From Alligator mississippiensis (taxonomy: Eukaryota > Chordata > Crocodylia > Alligatoridae), in assembly GCF_030867095.1 (NCBI RefSeq), contig NC_081826.1, positions 58,558,001 through 58,622,000 on the forward strand: DNA of 64,000 nucleotides, written 5' to 3'. A program made the position numbers and the translations under genes. The notes beneath the pieces are model-generated. The model worked only from the letters and a program-made list of their open reading frames with translations, was not told the origin of the DNA and did no database searches. Below are positions 20,901-31,106 of this stretch, piece after piece (the stretch's first letter is position 1; every line of letters starts with the position of its first letter).

Positions 20901-21735
20901 CACACCTGAGGACAGACTAGTGATCCAGGCTTACTTGGATAAACTTGGTAACTGGGCAAGTACAAACCTGATGGTGTTCAATACCAATAAATGTAAGGTA
21001 TTCCACCTTGGGGAAAAAAAACCCACAGCATACTTCTAGGCTTGGCAGTGCTATGCTTCCTAGCACCATGGCTGAAAGAGACTTGGGAGATTGACCACAA
21101 GATGAAAATGAGCCACCAATGCGATCTCGCAGCTGGTAAAGCAAACAAAACTGGCTTGCATCCACAGATGCTTCTCAAGTAAATCTCAGGATGTCATCCT
21201 CCCACTGTACTTAGCCTTGGTGCGGCCGCAGCTGGAGTACTTCATCCAATTCTGGGCTCCACAATTCAAGAAGGATGCAGAGAAGCTTGAGAGAGTCCAG
21301 AGGAGAGCCACGCGCATGATCAGGGGGCAAAGGAATAGGCCTTATGAAGAGAGGCTGAGAGCCATGGGACTCTTCAGCCTGGAAAAGCGCAGGCTCAGGG
21401 GGAACCTGGTGACTGCTTATTAGTACAGAAGGGGTGTGCATCAGGATCTGAGAGAGTGCCCCATGGAAATACAAGGACCAACTCCTCCAAGACCATTTTA
21501 GGCTGGACATAAGAAAAAATTTCTTTACTGTCTGAGCCCCCAAGATCTGGAATAGACTCCCTCCAGAAGTGGTACAGGCACCTACTTTGGACTCAATCAA
21601 GAAACTTTTGGATGCTTATCTTGCTGGGATACTTTGACCCTAGCTGACTTCCTGCCCCTGGGGCAGGGGGCTGGACTTGATGATCTTCGAGGTCCCTTCC
21701 AGCCCTAATGTCTATGAAATCTATGAAATTTACCC
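20901..21735 (+). mobile_element. CR1 LINE, right part of interrupted copy
   Basis: This continues the reverse transcriptase from 18686 (STPEDRLVIQAYLDKLGNWA, then NKCKVFHLG). It includes [20 protein letters not shown] and ends with the CR1 3' UTR (GGCTGGACTTGATGATCTTC) and a TCTATGAAATCTATGAAAT tail at 21712-21731. Stops and small indels interrupt it, and it is older than the element it contains. Confidence 0.85.
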
Positions 21736-21987
21736 CCATGAAAATGTGGGTACATAAAAAAACTGGATATCAGATCCTGTCTGAACACTGTTGCTTATAT
21801 CTATAATAAAATATTTGCTACTGTGTTAAGCTGTACAAGTGTCTAAGATTCTTAGGCCTATATTAATTTTAATCAAGGAAGCATGGTATAATTACATATA
21901 GATTATTTTTATTTTATTTTACTAAACTAAAATATGAAGGCAAGTTATCATTGTGGGAGGGGAAGTGATGAACAGGAGGAATAATAA

Positions 21988-22163
21988 AATAATCATAGAA
22001 TCATAGAAAATTAGGGTTGGAAGGTACTTTAGGACGTCATCTAGACCAACCCCCCACCCAAAACAGGACCATCCCCAACTAGATCATTCCAGCCAAGGCT
22101 TTGTCAAGCCAGGTCTTAAAAATCTCCAAGGAAGGAGATTCTATCACCTCTCTAGGTAACCTG
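21988..22163 (-). mobile_element. CR1 LINE 3' part, split by a provirus
   Basis: The CR1 terminus (AATCATAGAATCATAGAAAA, then TTAGGGTTGGAAGG) is followed by 3' UTR and ends at ...GGTAACCTG, where the retrovirus LTR begins. The same sequence continues as CCTGTTCCAGTGCTTCACCA at 31107, so CCTG is the 4-bp target duplication. Confidence 0.88.
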
Positions 22164-22575
22164 TGTGGAAGAGACAGGCTTCACTCTATTGTTTGGTCAC
22201 GAATTTGCCAGAGACCTTTATTTACAAGTAGCTACTGGGGAGAGCACCAGACAGACAGAACTTCCTCTTATCAGTCCTGCAAGCCCCCCCCCCCACCAAA
22301 GACAATTGAAGCAAGCCTTTTATATGTTTCAATTCAGATCATATGACACAAGATATAACAAGTCAAAGAAAAACTGGTTTGAACCAGAAAGTTGCAAGAG
22401 GGCATAGACTGTGGTTTGACCTATTGACCTCATAGGTCTACTCAGCTCAACAAGGGAAAAAGGGCAGGAGAAAGAGCAGATTGCAAAATAGGCGGGGAAA
22501 AAGCAATCATTAGCAAATAGTGCACTAACTCAAGAAGTCAGTAGAAATTAAGGCCTGGGGTTTTCTTCTTCCACA
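22164..22575 (-). repeat. ERV 3' LTR
   Basis: The 412-bp LTR lies on the minus strand from TGTGGAAGAAGAAAACCCC at 22575 to CTGTCTCTTCCACA at 22164. A TATA box (TATAAAAG on the minus strand) is at 22317-22324 and a polyadenylation signal AATAAA at 22217-22222, giving a U3-R-U5 order. A C-rich run near 22284-22294 is length-variable against the other LTR. Confidence 0.93.
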
Positions 22576-22587
22576 TTCCCCCCTTTT
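22576..22587 (-). promoter_or_regulatory. ERV polypurine tract
   Basis: The minus strand reads AAAAGGGGGGAA immediately before the first base of the 3' LTR. This is the expected position and composition of the plus-strand primer for reverse transcription. Confidence 0.9.
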
Positions 22588-22774
22588 GTACTTATAGTAG
22601 AACCGAATAAATTTTTTGTAACCGTGTGTTGGGCAACAGACTGCAAGTGAGCTAGTGGGAGAACAGTCTGACTTATGCATCCTTCGAGGCACAGTGAAAC
22701 TTGTTCTTAGGTAGAGTATCTCCCAGCGCTCCCTTCGGAACAACTGTGAGACTAATCTCAACTGACCCAGCACC

Positions 22775-23891
22775 ACGTTAGACATATCTGTTGCATCTTT
22801 TGCGGGATGCACTAAAGTTACAATTGCGTAGCAACAAAAGCAGTATTTGTAGAAAGAGAATAAACCTGAGGACCATGATCGCAATATAAAATAATTTTGT
22901 CCCAGGTCTGCCAAACCAGTCCCCAAGACTCCATTGATCGGTTTGGTATAATTTAGCAGCTTCTTTCTCAATAATTTCGGCCTGGTTCTCAATAGCACTA
23001 GAAGCAGCTGGTATATAAATGCAGCATTCTGATTTTATTAAAGCACACACACCTCCTTTGCAACTAATATATAATCTAAGGTGAGTCTGTTTTGAGAGTC
23101 ATTTGTCTCATTTCTTTAATTTCTTTACTTATTTCATGAAAACCAATGGCAGTAACATTAGCTATTTTCTCTAGGGATGCTGCAACTTTCTTTGTTTCGG
23201 ACATAGCTAAGCCTGCGCCATAGTTTGGGAACATTATACCCAAAAACCTTTGATTTTCTGTGATTTCACAAACATTGTGAATTCTTCCTTTAGGTAAGTG
23301 AGATCTAATAGTAAAGGCAGGATATGCTGCAGAGACATAGCATGTTCCTCCCCAAACGGAAGGAAGATTTTTATAGGTCTTATCTCCACATACAAAATAG
23401 TAACCAGCTAGTGCGGTAACCACAAGGTTACAAACTGCTTTTAACATCCATACTGAATAATAACCCAAATATCCAGCTGAAATGCGAGAATAACCGGGTA
23501 TCCAGGAACCGATAGAGAGCCAAGCACCATCTACCTTAAATTCTACTTCACACTTACTGACTCCTACTGCAACACGTGATCCATTACAGGTCCAACAAAA
23601 CTTTCCAGGGGTGGTATACGCTAGTCGTACGCAGTCAGCTCAGTTACAATTTATATCTTGCCAAGTTTCATTCCCATGAAAAGGTGAATAATAAGGAGCT
23701 GACATTTGGGTCGCATTCAAGGGTACTGGTATCATGGGTATCCCTCCAGTAGAATGGATAGGGACATGACTACATATCCAACAACGAGAGACATTTAAGT
23801 CTATCCTAATTTGGTTAATTAAAGACAAAAACACATTCCCATAGGCCAGGTTTAAAAGTCCAATACAAATAGTCAATAGGAGGGACTCCAT
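22775..23891 (-). pseudogene. env: ERV env, disrupted
   Basis: The minus-strand frame starts at 23891 with a hydrophobic signal-like leader. It has a CWIC motif near residue 37, a feature of gammaretrovirus surface subunits, then one TGA stop at 23637-23639. It stays in frame to a frameshift near 23076. In the shifted frame a C-X6-CC motif (23021-23047) follows an immunosuppressive-like Gly-Gly-rich segment. A long hydrophobic membrane-spanning stretch lies near 22830-22900, and the stop is at 22775-22777. The order of surface subunit, fusion-subunit ectodomain, cysteine motif and anchor is that of a class I viral envelope. The surface part is short for the family. Confidence 0.85.
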
Positions 23892-23928
23892 GTTCAGTTA
23901 TTAATGGGCTCTTTTCTTGGAGTCTTAA

Positions 23929-25191
23929 TCTTTAATCCTTGGTTTCGTCAGGAGGAACAGCCTTTTTGCAGTGCGATGCGAGGATCCAAGTAGATAGTCC
24001 CTGACACTTTACTGCAGTGTTAGTGGTGAGAAGAACTTGGAACAGACCTTTCCAGCGAGGTTCTAAAGCTGATTTTCTTTGGTGGATTTTTACATGAACC
24101 CAATTTCCTGGCTGTAAGGAATGGCAGGCTTCTTCAGGCTCTCTGGGTAAAGCTTCTTGAACCTGTAAACGAAAGGCCTTAACACATTTCATTAATGCTT
24201 GACAATATTGTAATACAAGATCATCAGCTAAATGGATGTTAATCTGAGAAGGTGGTAAGGGTGGGGAGGATGGAAGTCGCATAGGTCTCCCCATCAGAAC
24301 TTCATGTGGGCTGAATCCAGTCTTCCGATAAGGGGTGGATCTCATGCTCATTAATGCTAATGGTAGAGCGTCTGGCCATTTTAAACCAGCCTCAGCACAG
24401 ATTTTTGCTGGTTTATTTTTCAGTATCCCGTTTTGTCTCTCTACAGCACCTGCTGACTGTGGGTGATAAGGGCAGTGAAAGTTCTGTCGAATCTGCAGGG
24501 CTTTACATATTTCTTGTATAATTTGCCCAGGAAAGTGAGATCCCCTGTCACTATTGATGGTAAGTGGGATTCCAAATCGCGGGATAAGGTCCTTTAAAAG
24601 GATTTTAGTGACAGCTTTAGCATCGGCTCTTGTCACAGGATAGTCTTCAATCCAACTTGAAAACATACAAACTATAACAAGTACATATTGATATTTACAA
24701 CATTTCAGCATTTGTATAAAGTCAATCTGAATATTTACAAATGGTCCCCAAGGTGTGGGATGTGCGGCTTTCTTAGTTTTAACAGGTTTGCCTACATTAT
24801 GGGCTTGACACACAGGACAAGCCTGGCAGTAGTGCTGAGCTATGGAAGGAAAATTTGGAGCATACCAATCAGGTTGAATAGCTGCGATCATCCCCGCTTT
24901 GCTCACATGGGCCACTCCGTGGTACATGCGAGCAAGGTAGGGAAGTAAGACCTTGGGCACAACCAGGCGGCCGTCCGGGGAGCACCAAAGGTGATCAGGG
25001 TGTAATATGCACCCATGCAGTCTCCAGGTGTCTTTTTCAGAATCTGCAGCCTGATCTTGGAGAAGTGCAACATCATGAAGAGTTGCAATAGGAGACTGCT
25101 CATAGGTATGGGAAAAGAACAATTGCTCAGCCTGAGGGGGTAAAAGGGCCACAGCTCTGGCTGCAGAGTCAGCCAGAGTATTTCCACGCAT
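23929..25191 (-). pseudogene. pol: ERV pol, end of RNase H plus integrase, long open segment
   Basis: The minus-strand frame of 419 codons begins in the last RNase H motif (GNTLADSAAR with its catalytic Asp). It then carries an integrase zinc domain (H91-X3-H95, with a cysteine pair around C122-C128) and the catalytic triad D157, D215 and E251, with exactly 35 residues between the last two. A C-terminal SH3-like domain with basic and aromatic residues follows. It ends about 40 bp before the env start, with no overlap. This is the best-preserved part of the provirus, but it is out of frame with upstream pol. Confidence 0.9.
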
Positions 25192-27503
25192 AACTTCATC
25201 CTGGGAAGATTGATGAGCAACACATTTAATAATAGCAACAGCAACAGGTAATTGAAGGGCATCAAATAAGGTGGCTACATAAGAACCATTATGAATGGGT
25301 GTGCCATTTGAGGTAAGAAACCCACATTGTTTCCATAATTGCCCATAATCATGGACAACACCAAAGACATAACGCGAATCTGTATATATATTAACAGTTT
25401 TACCTTTAGCAAGGGTACAGGCACAAGTGAGGGCAACAAGTTCAGCAATTTGGGTAGAATAGACAGAAGGTAAAAAATTACTTTCGAGTACCTCGTGCTG
25501 GGAACATACAGCATAACCTGCAACAAGAAGAGTCTTTGGAATTTCTTAGGCAGGACCCATCAACATACAAGACTAGGTCAGCATTTGGAATGGGAATGTC
25601 CTTAAGACCAACTCAAGGTAAAGTTAAATGAGTGGTAACAGCGAGGCAGTCATGAGGCTCACCATCAGAAGGTGCAGGTAACAAGGAAGCAGGATTAAGT
25701 ACAGGGCACCAAACTAAAGTAATGTGGGCCTCAGAAAGTAGCAACATTTCATATTTAGTTAAACAGGCATTTGAAAGGTGTTGGGTTTTGGTTTTTAAAA
25801 AAAGTGTGGCCACTGAGTGGGGTACAGCAACAGTTTAGGGCGAAGCTAAGACAATATTTGCAGATGATTCTACAAGAATGGCAGCAGCAGCAACTGCCCG
25901 AAGGCATGGTGGAAACCCAGTTGCTACAGGATCTAAGACTGTACTATAGTAGGCAATAGGACGATATTTATCTCCATGGGATTGAGCAAATACCCCCAGA
26001 GCAAAGCCATCTTTTTCATGACAAAAGAGTGTAAAAGGCTTTGAATAATCAAGAAGTCCCAGTGCAGGAGCCTGTGAAAGGGCAGTTTTAATGACAGAAA
26101 AGGCATTCTCAGCTTCTGGAGACCACTGCAAAGGTTCAGGGGTGTCCTTTAAGGTAAAATTTTGTAAGTGTTTTACAATTGAGGCATAGCCCAAAATCCA
26201 TTGGCAGCAATATCTGGCCATGCCTAAGAAGGTGTGTACTTGAGAGACAGTTGTGGGCCGAGGGATTTTGAGAATTGTTTCAACTCGCGCAGTTGACGTT
26301 CTCCAGCGGAAATATCATGGCCTAAATAATGAACCTTTACTAAGCAAAGCTGAAGTTTTTCTTTAGAAGCTGTATGGCCTTTTAGAGCAAGATAGGTCAA
26401 AAGGTGCAGAGAATCAATTTTACAGGCTTCAAAGGAAGGTGAGGCAAGCAAAAGATCATCAACATACTGGATAAGAACAGAACAGTTTTTGAACAGAATG
26501 TCATCTAAATCTTTCTTCAAAATTTGTGAAAAGATAGAAGGGGACTCTGTATACCCTTGTGGGAGTCTAGTCCAAGTATATTATAAGCCTTTATAAGTAA
26601 ATGCAAACAAAAACTATCTGGATGAATAGGAATTGAAAAAAAAGCAGAACACAAATCTGCAACAGTAAAGAAACAAGCTTCCGGTGGGATGCAAGAAAGA
26701 ATGGTAGCTGGGTTAGGTACTACAGGAAAAATAGATAAAACAACAGAATTAACGGCTTGCAGGTCTTGCACAAAGCGATAAGTAGTTTTTCCTGGTTTCT
26801 TAACTGGCAGAATTGGAGCATTACAAGGACTAGAAGTGGGGATCAAGATACCTTGTTGAAGGAGGGAAGATATGACTGGCATGATTCCTTGCTCAGCCTC
26901 CTTGCTGAGAGGATACTGGGAAATGCGCGGGAGCTGCTTTCGCGGATCCAGATGAATTTTAACAGGTTCAGTGGGGTGTATCTGCCCAACTTCATTAGCA
27001 TGCTGTGACCATAGGGCACGGGGTACCTGTTTAAGAATTTCTTCTTTGAAATCAGGGTTTGTTGTAGAAATAGGTGGGGTTGCTGGTTCAATCATAGCAG
27101 CAAGAACTGCACATTCGTTTTCTGCTGGTATTTCAAGGAAAACTCCATCCGCTGTACAATAAATAGTACAACCAAGTTTACAAAGTAGGTCACGACCTAA
27201 AAGATTAACAGAGGTAAAAGGGCTTAAAAGGAAGGCATGGTGGTCAGAGATAGGACCAAGAGTAATGGACAAGGGTTGAGTTACAGGATGAGAAATTACT
27301 TGGTTAGAAATGCTGACAGCATTAACTACAGCATTGGAAAGAGGTGGATCGGGAAGATCAAAAAGACGCAAAGCAGAACGGCTTGCCCCTGTGTCAACAA
27401 AGCAAGTTACCCTTTTCCCTGCTATGGTACATTCTACAAAGGGTCCGAACTGATCAATGGGTAAGAGTGGTGAAAGGATGAAGTTACTATCCCTCAGGCG
27501 GTC
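25192..27503 (-). pseudogene. pol: ERV pro-pol, protease, reverse transcriptase and RNase H, frameshifted
   Basis: The frame continues directly from the gag amber codon. The retropepsin active site DTGA is at 27384-27395. The reverse-transcriptase fingers and palm follow to about 26600, where a frameshift and a TAA interrupt. The catalytic YVDD is at 26455-26466 in the next frame. A further shift near 26222 leads into the thumb and connection segment (to about 25835). The RNase H motif TDSRYVFG lies near 25361-25384. Several stops and indels make the region non-functional. Confidence 0.88.
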
Positions 27504-28997
27504 CTAATATTGAAATAAAGAATTTTGGGGAAGAGGCAAGGAGAATTGCTGATGTTGTTGATCTGCAGAGTTTCCTGTTGAAGGGGTAGAGGTATGTGGT
27601 CTGTTGGGACATTCTCCTTTCCAATGACCAGTTTGACCACAGTAAAAACAGGAAGAACGGTCAATGGAGGAAACATTCGTCTGCCAGCACCGGCGTCCCC
27701 TTCCTCGGCCTTGTGAATTCCCTTTTCCCTGTCCTCATCCTCTGGAGTGATAAGTTTGAAGTTGCAAAGCCATTAACTGGGCTTCATTATTTTCTTTCTT
27801 TCTTTCCTGACACGCTATGTTGGCTATCATAACTAGTTCGTTTAATGGTTTTGTTTGCCAGCCCACACAGATGTTACGCAACTGGTCTTCTAATTTAGGC
27901 TGTAGGCCTTGGACAAATGCAGCTGCAATTGCTTCCTGAGCGTTTTGGGTAGCTTCATTTATTCCTCAGTGTCTTTCAAAAACTTCTTTGAGTCAGTCTA
28001 AATAGTCTGCTGGAGACTCTCCTTTATTCTGTTTACAATTATTAATTTTAGCCCAGTCAGTTTTCTTAGGACATACGACAGATATGGCTTCTAGTAAACG
28101 GCATCGGGCAGTTGCGAGATCTGTCCCATGACCAGGGTCTCGCTGTGGCCAGTCTGCCTCATCTGTTAGGCATTGTCGGGCTTCAGAATGAAGTACAGCA
28201 TGCAAAAGTTGGTTCATATCAGACCATGTAGGGCTGTAACAGTTAATAACGGTTTGGAGCTCATCTTTAAACTTCTGGGGCTTTTCTCTGTGGTTAGGAA
28301 ATTCTTTAACTAGATTTCTTAAATCTCCAAGTGTCCAAGGGGCATGTACCATTACCAAGCCTTGTGCGCCTGGTAACTGGTGCAACAGTACTTGAATAAT
28401 AGGGCCCTTTTTAGGGTGACTGTTATTTAAACCCACAGGGGAATATGAGCCTGCAGAAGTGCCCTCTGGACTACAAGCTGGAGTTTCCAATTCAGGTGGC
28501 AGGTGTTCGGGGTAAGGTGGTGGTTGGGCCAAACAAGAAGTACTTTCTAGAATATCTTCTACAGACTCGTTCTCAGTCTCATGAGTTAGTTGGGAATATA
28601 AAGGGGTAGGAAGTGCGGAGGGAAGATTAGCCTGGCCAGAGCTATATCCATTTTTCAATTGCTTAATTTCTGCTTTTAGTTTTTCTTGGGAGTCCTTAAG
28701 ACTCCTTACCTGGGATTCTTGTTGTCTCTTACTACCTTCTTCATACCAGTCAAAATAGACATCCCATTGAGTTTGAGGGGTCTTGCTACCTCGTGACTCT
28801 AGAACTTTTCGGAGGTGGATCAGTTTATCAAGATCAAAAGTTCCTTCTGAAGGAAATTATTTTGGAGGGTTATGCCTGGTATACCAGTTCCATTTATTTA
28901 AAAACTTACATGACTTTTGACCATAATGCGCATACCTATAACCTGCTGGGGTTCCTTTTGGCGGGGTTGGGACATCCTTTGACCCAGAGCCCCCCAT
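27504..28997 (-). pseudogene. gag: ERV gag, frame preserved but with premature stops
   Basis: The minus-strand frame begins at 28997 with ATG GGG GGC, encoding MGGSGSK, a myristoylation signal. It runs 497 codons without a frameshift to a TAG at 27504-27506. A PPPY late-domain motif lies in the matrix-capsid linker near 28510. The capsid follows with a gamma-like APWTLGDLRNLVKEFP block and then the major homology region. One CCHC knuckle (C-X2-C-X4-H-X4-C) is at 27609-27650. Premature stops are TAA at 28857-28859 and TGA at 27993-27995, 27966-27968 and 27735-27737. Confidence 0.9.
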
Positions 28998-29652
28998 CCC
29001 TCAATTCACACAGGGCATTCACACAGGGAAGAGGGTAGGGGACTTGATGTGCCAATTTTGAACCGAGGGCAGCGCACGAAGCAGTTGACCTAACAGTTAT
29101 TTGGTCACATCAACTGCTGGTTACCCAGACAGCTTCCGTGGATGGGGAAAGGATAAACCTGTCCACTGGGTCATGAGGTTCCAGTTGGGCCCCCTTGCTT
29201 TCAAGTCTGCTTTTCTAGACAGCCTTGGGTCAGCTAGACCCAACCTTAGTCTCGGACCTGGTCAGTGGTTCATATTCTTTCCTTTCACACAAGGGAACAT
29301 CTGCGCTGAGGCACAGGGTTCAAGAATATTTCTTTAGTTCCAGCCTTGGTCAGCGACACCGTGGAAAGCACTCACACTATTCCCCAGGTTTCTATATTCC
29401 TTAGTCTAGACTTTTCCTTTTACCCTTTTAATTGTAAACTGGTTTCATACAAACCCTTTAGAGTGTCTGACAAGTTCGTATTTCAAAAGTTTGGATGGCG
29501 TAAGCTCGAACTGGTTTCCCCAACCCGCACGGGCAGTCCTCCACCGATAACCCCCTTAGAGATTTCAAAAGGTCTCTTACCTTGATTTGGCGCCTGGAGT
29601 TTCAGAGGGGAACGGTCCGCAAGCCCGTTGGTACTCTCAGCCGAGCGTTGCC
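28998..29652 (-). other. ERV leader between primer-binding site and gag
   Basis: About 655 bp lie between the primer-binding site and the gag start. No open frame with recognisable content is present. This is where packaging and splice-donor signals would be expected, but none can be assigned by eye. Confidence 0.7.
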
Positions 29653-29670
29653 ATCCGAGTCACGGCACCA
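29653..29670 (-). promoter_or_regulatory. ERV primer-binding site, tRNA-His type
   Basis: The minus strand reads TGGTGCCGTGACTCGGAT, complementary to the 3' end of tRNA-His including the CCA tail. It lies five bases (ATTCT) inside the LTR end at 29676, slightly further than the usual two or three. Confidence 0.9.
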
Positions 29671-30042
29671 AGAATTGTGGAAGAGACAGGCTTCACTCTA
29701 TTGTTTGGTCATGAAGTTGTCAGAGACCTTTATTTACAAATAGCTACTGGGGAGAGCACCAGACAGACAGAACTTCCTCTTATCAGTCCCGCATGCCGCC
29801 CCCCCCCCCCCCCAACAGACAACTGAAGCAAGCCATTTATATGTTTCGATTCAGGTCACATGACACAAGATATAACTAGTCAAAGAAAAACTGGTTTGAA
29901 CCAGAAAGTTGCAAGAGGGCATAGACTGTGGTTTGACCTATTGACCTCATAGGTCTACTCAGCTCAACAAGGGAAAAAGGGCAGGAGAAAGAGCAGATTG
30001 CAAAATAGGCGGGGGAAAAGCAATCATTAGCAAATAGTGCAC

Positions 30043-31051
30043 TGTAGCAGGGCACTAAGGTGCCTGCTACTTGGAGAGTCGGGATAACCCCTCAGGTGCC
30101 AGTTGCTGAGGCAACTAGTGGGAAATAATGACCCACACCTGCCTAGCCAGCTGATGAGAAGGGGCAGGGCCTGGCTTCTATATAAGTCACAGGCAGGAGG
30201 CCAGAGGCAGTTCCCCACCAGCAGCCAAGGAGGAGGGAGCTCTCAGCCATGTTACAGAGGAGAAGCCTGATGCAGGAACAATGTTTTACTCTGCTGCAAG
30301 ATGAAGAAACCCCGGTAGGCTTGAGTGTGATTATAGCTGGGCGGCTTCTGTTTGTATTATAGCCCAGGGGCTTATGTTTGTGTTGCTATTTGTTACACCA
30401 GTGGTTTGGGTGAGGCTATTAGGGGTTGGAGGAGGCCTCATAGGGGACTCACACTAGTGTGGGGACCCCAGCACCAGTGAGGGTGCAGCATTTGGGGTAC
30501 ATAGACCTCAGCCCCAGAAAGGGGCAGTTGAGAAGCCCCAGAGAAGGGGGCGCTGCTGAGATGCCCCAGTGCAGGCATCGTGAGCCCCGGAGAAGGGGGC
30601 AGTATTGTGGTGAGCCCCAGAAAAGGGGGCAACACTTGAGAAGGCCCCAGAGAAGGGCGGCATTACTGAGAAAGCCCTGAGAGAGAGAGGGCGGCATTAC
30701 TGAGAAGGCCCTGGAGACAGAGCTGTGGAGAGCCCGAGTGCCAGAGAGGGCACGGAGACAGAGAGAGGGACAGAACAATGTCCATTACACCTGCGAGGCT
30801 TGGGGCATGGTACAGGGGTGGTACAAGCCACGCATAGCCCATAAGGCTAGAGGGAACTCTCACTCCCGTAGAGGAACTGGAGATAATTGGATAACCATGG
30901 AACAGAAGACAGAAGGCAGCCTCCTTATGATAATATCTATATAAGATCAAAGTCATGGCAGGTGAGAATTGGAGGGTGCCAGTCGGCAACGTGACACGGT
31001 AAAGGAGGCAGCAGGGAAGAGCATGGCAACCCTGACCGCCCTCCGGTTACA
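30043..31051 (+). mobile_element. Solo LTR of a second retrovirus family
   Basis: The insert begins TGTAGCAGGGC and ends CGGTTACA, the TG...CA ends of an LTR, and is flanked by TGCAC at 30038-30042 and 31052-31056. It contains no coding or primer sequence. A CTATATAAG box at about 30177-30185 places transcription on the plus strand. Tandem imperfect repeats of about 30 bp (GAGCCCCAGAGAAGGGGGC) fill 30500-30722. A provirus must have inserted and recombined out, leaving one LTR. Confidence 0.87.
30500..30722 (+). repeat. Tandem ~30-bp repeats inside the solo LTR
   Basis: Six or so imperfect copies of GCCCCAGAGAAGGGGGC with variable spacers are followed by GGCGGCATTACTGAGAA copies. The spacing is irregular, so this is a decayed minisatellite, downstream of the TATA box and thus probably transcribed in R/U5. 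Confidence 0.75.
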
Positions 31052-31106
31052 TGCACCAACTCAAGAAGTCAGTAAAAATTAAGGCCTGGGGTTTTCTTCT
31101 TCCACA

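Larger units (their letters stand above)
22164..31106 (-). mobile_element. Class I (gammaretrovirus-like) endogenous retrovirus, full length
   Basis: Two LTRs, each starting TGTGG and ending CCACA, bound an internal region with a primer-binding site, gag, pro-pol, env and polypurine tract in the proper minus-strand order. The flanking CCTG duplications (22160-22163 and 31107-31110) are 4 bp, as for gammaretroviruses. Gag ends in an amber codon in frame with pro. There is one CCHC zinc knuckle, a DD(35)E integrase and a C-X6-CC envelope. All coding regions carry stops or frameshifts, so it is defective. A second LTR is inserted in its 5' LTR; without that insert the provirus is about 7.9 kb. 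Confidence 0.93.
29676..31106 (-). repeat. ERV 5' LTR, split by a solo LTR
   Basis: The two parts, 29676-30042 and 31052-31106, together match the 3' LTR over its whole length. There are roughly 15-17 substitutions counted by eye, plus a length change in the C run. The AATAAA signal is at 29729-29734; the TATA box is slightly altered (ATATAAAT). The LTR is interrupted by the 1009-bp insert at 30043-31051. Confidence 0.92.

Noticed and set aside
22525..22998. A 157-codon frame at the 3' end of the provirus
   Set aside because: It overlaps the envelope membrane anchor in a different frame, and the anchor frame carries the recognisable motifs.
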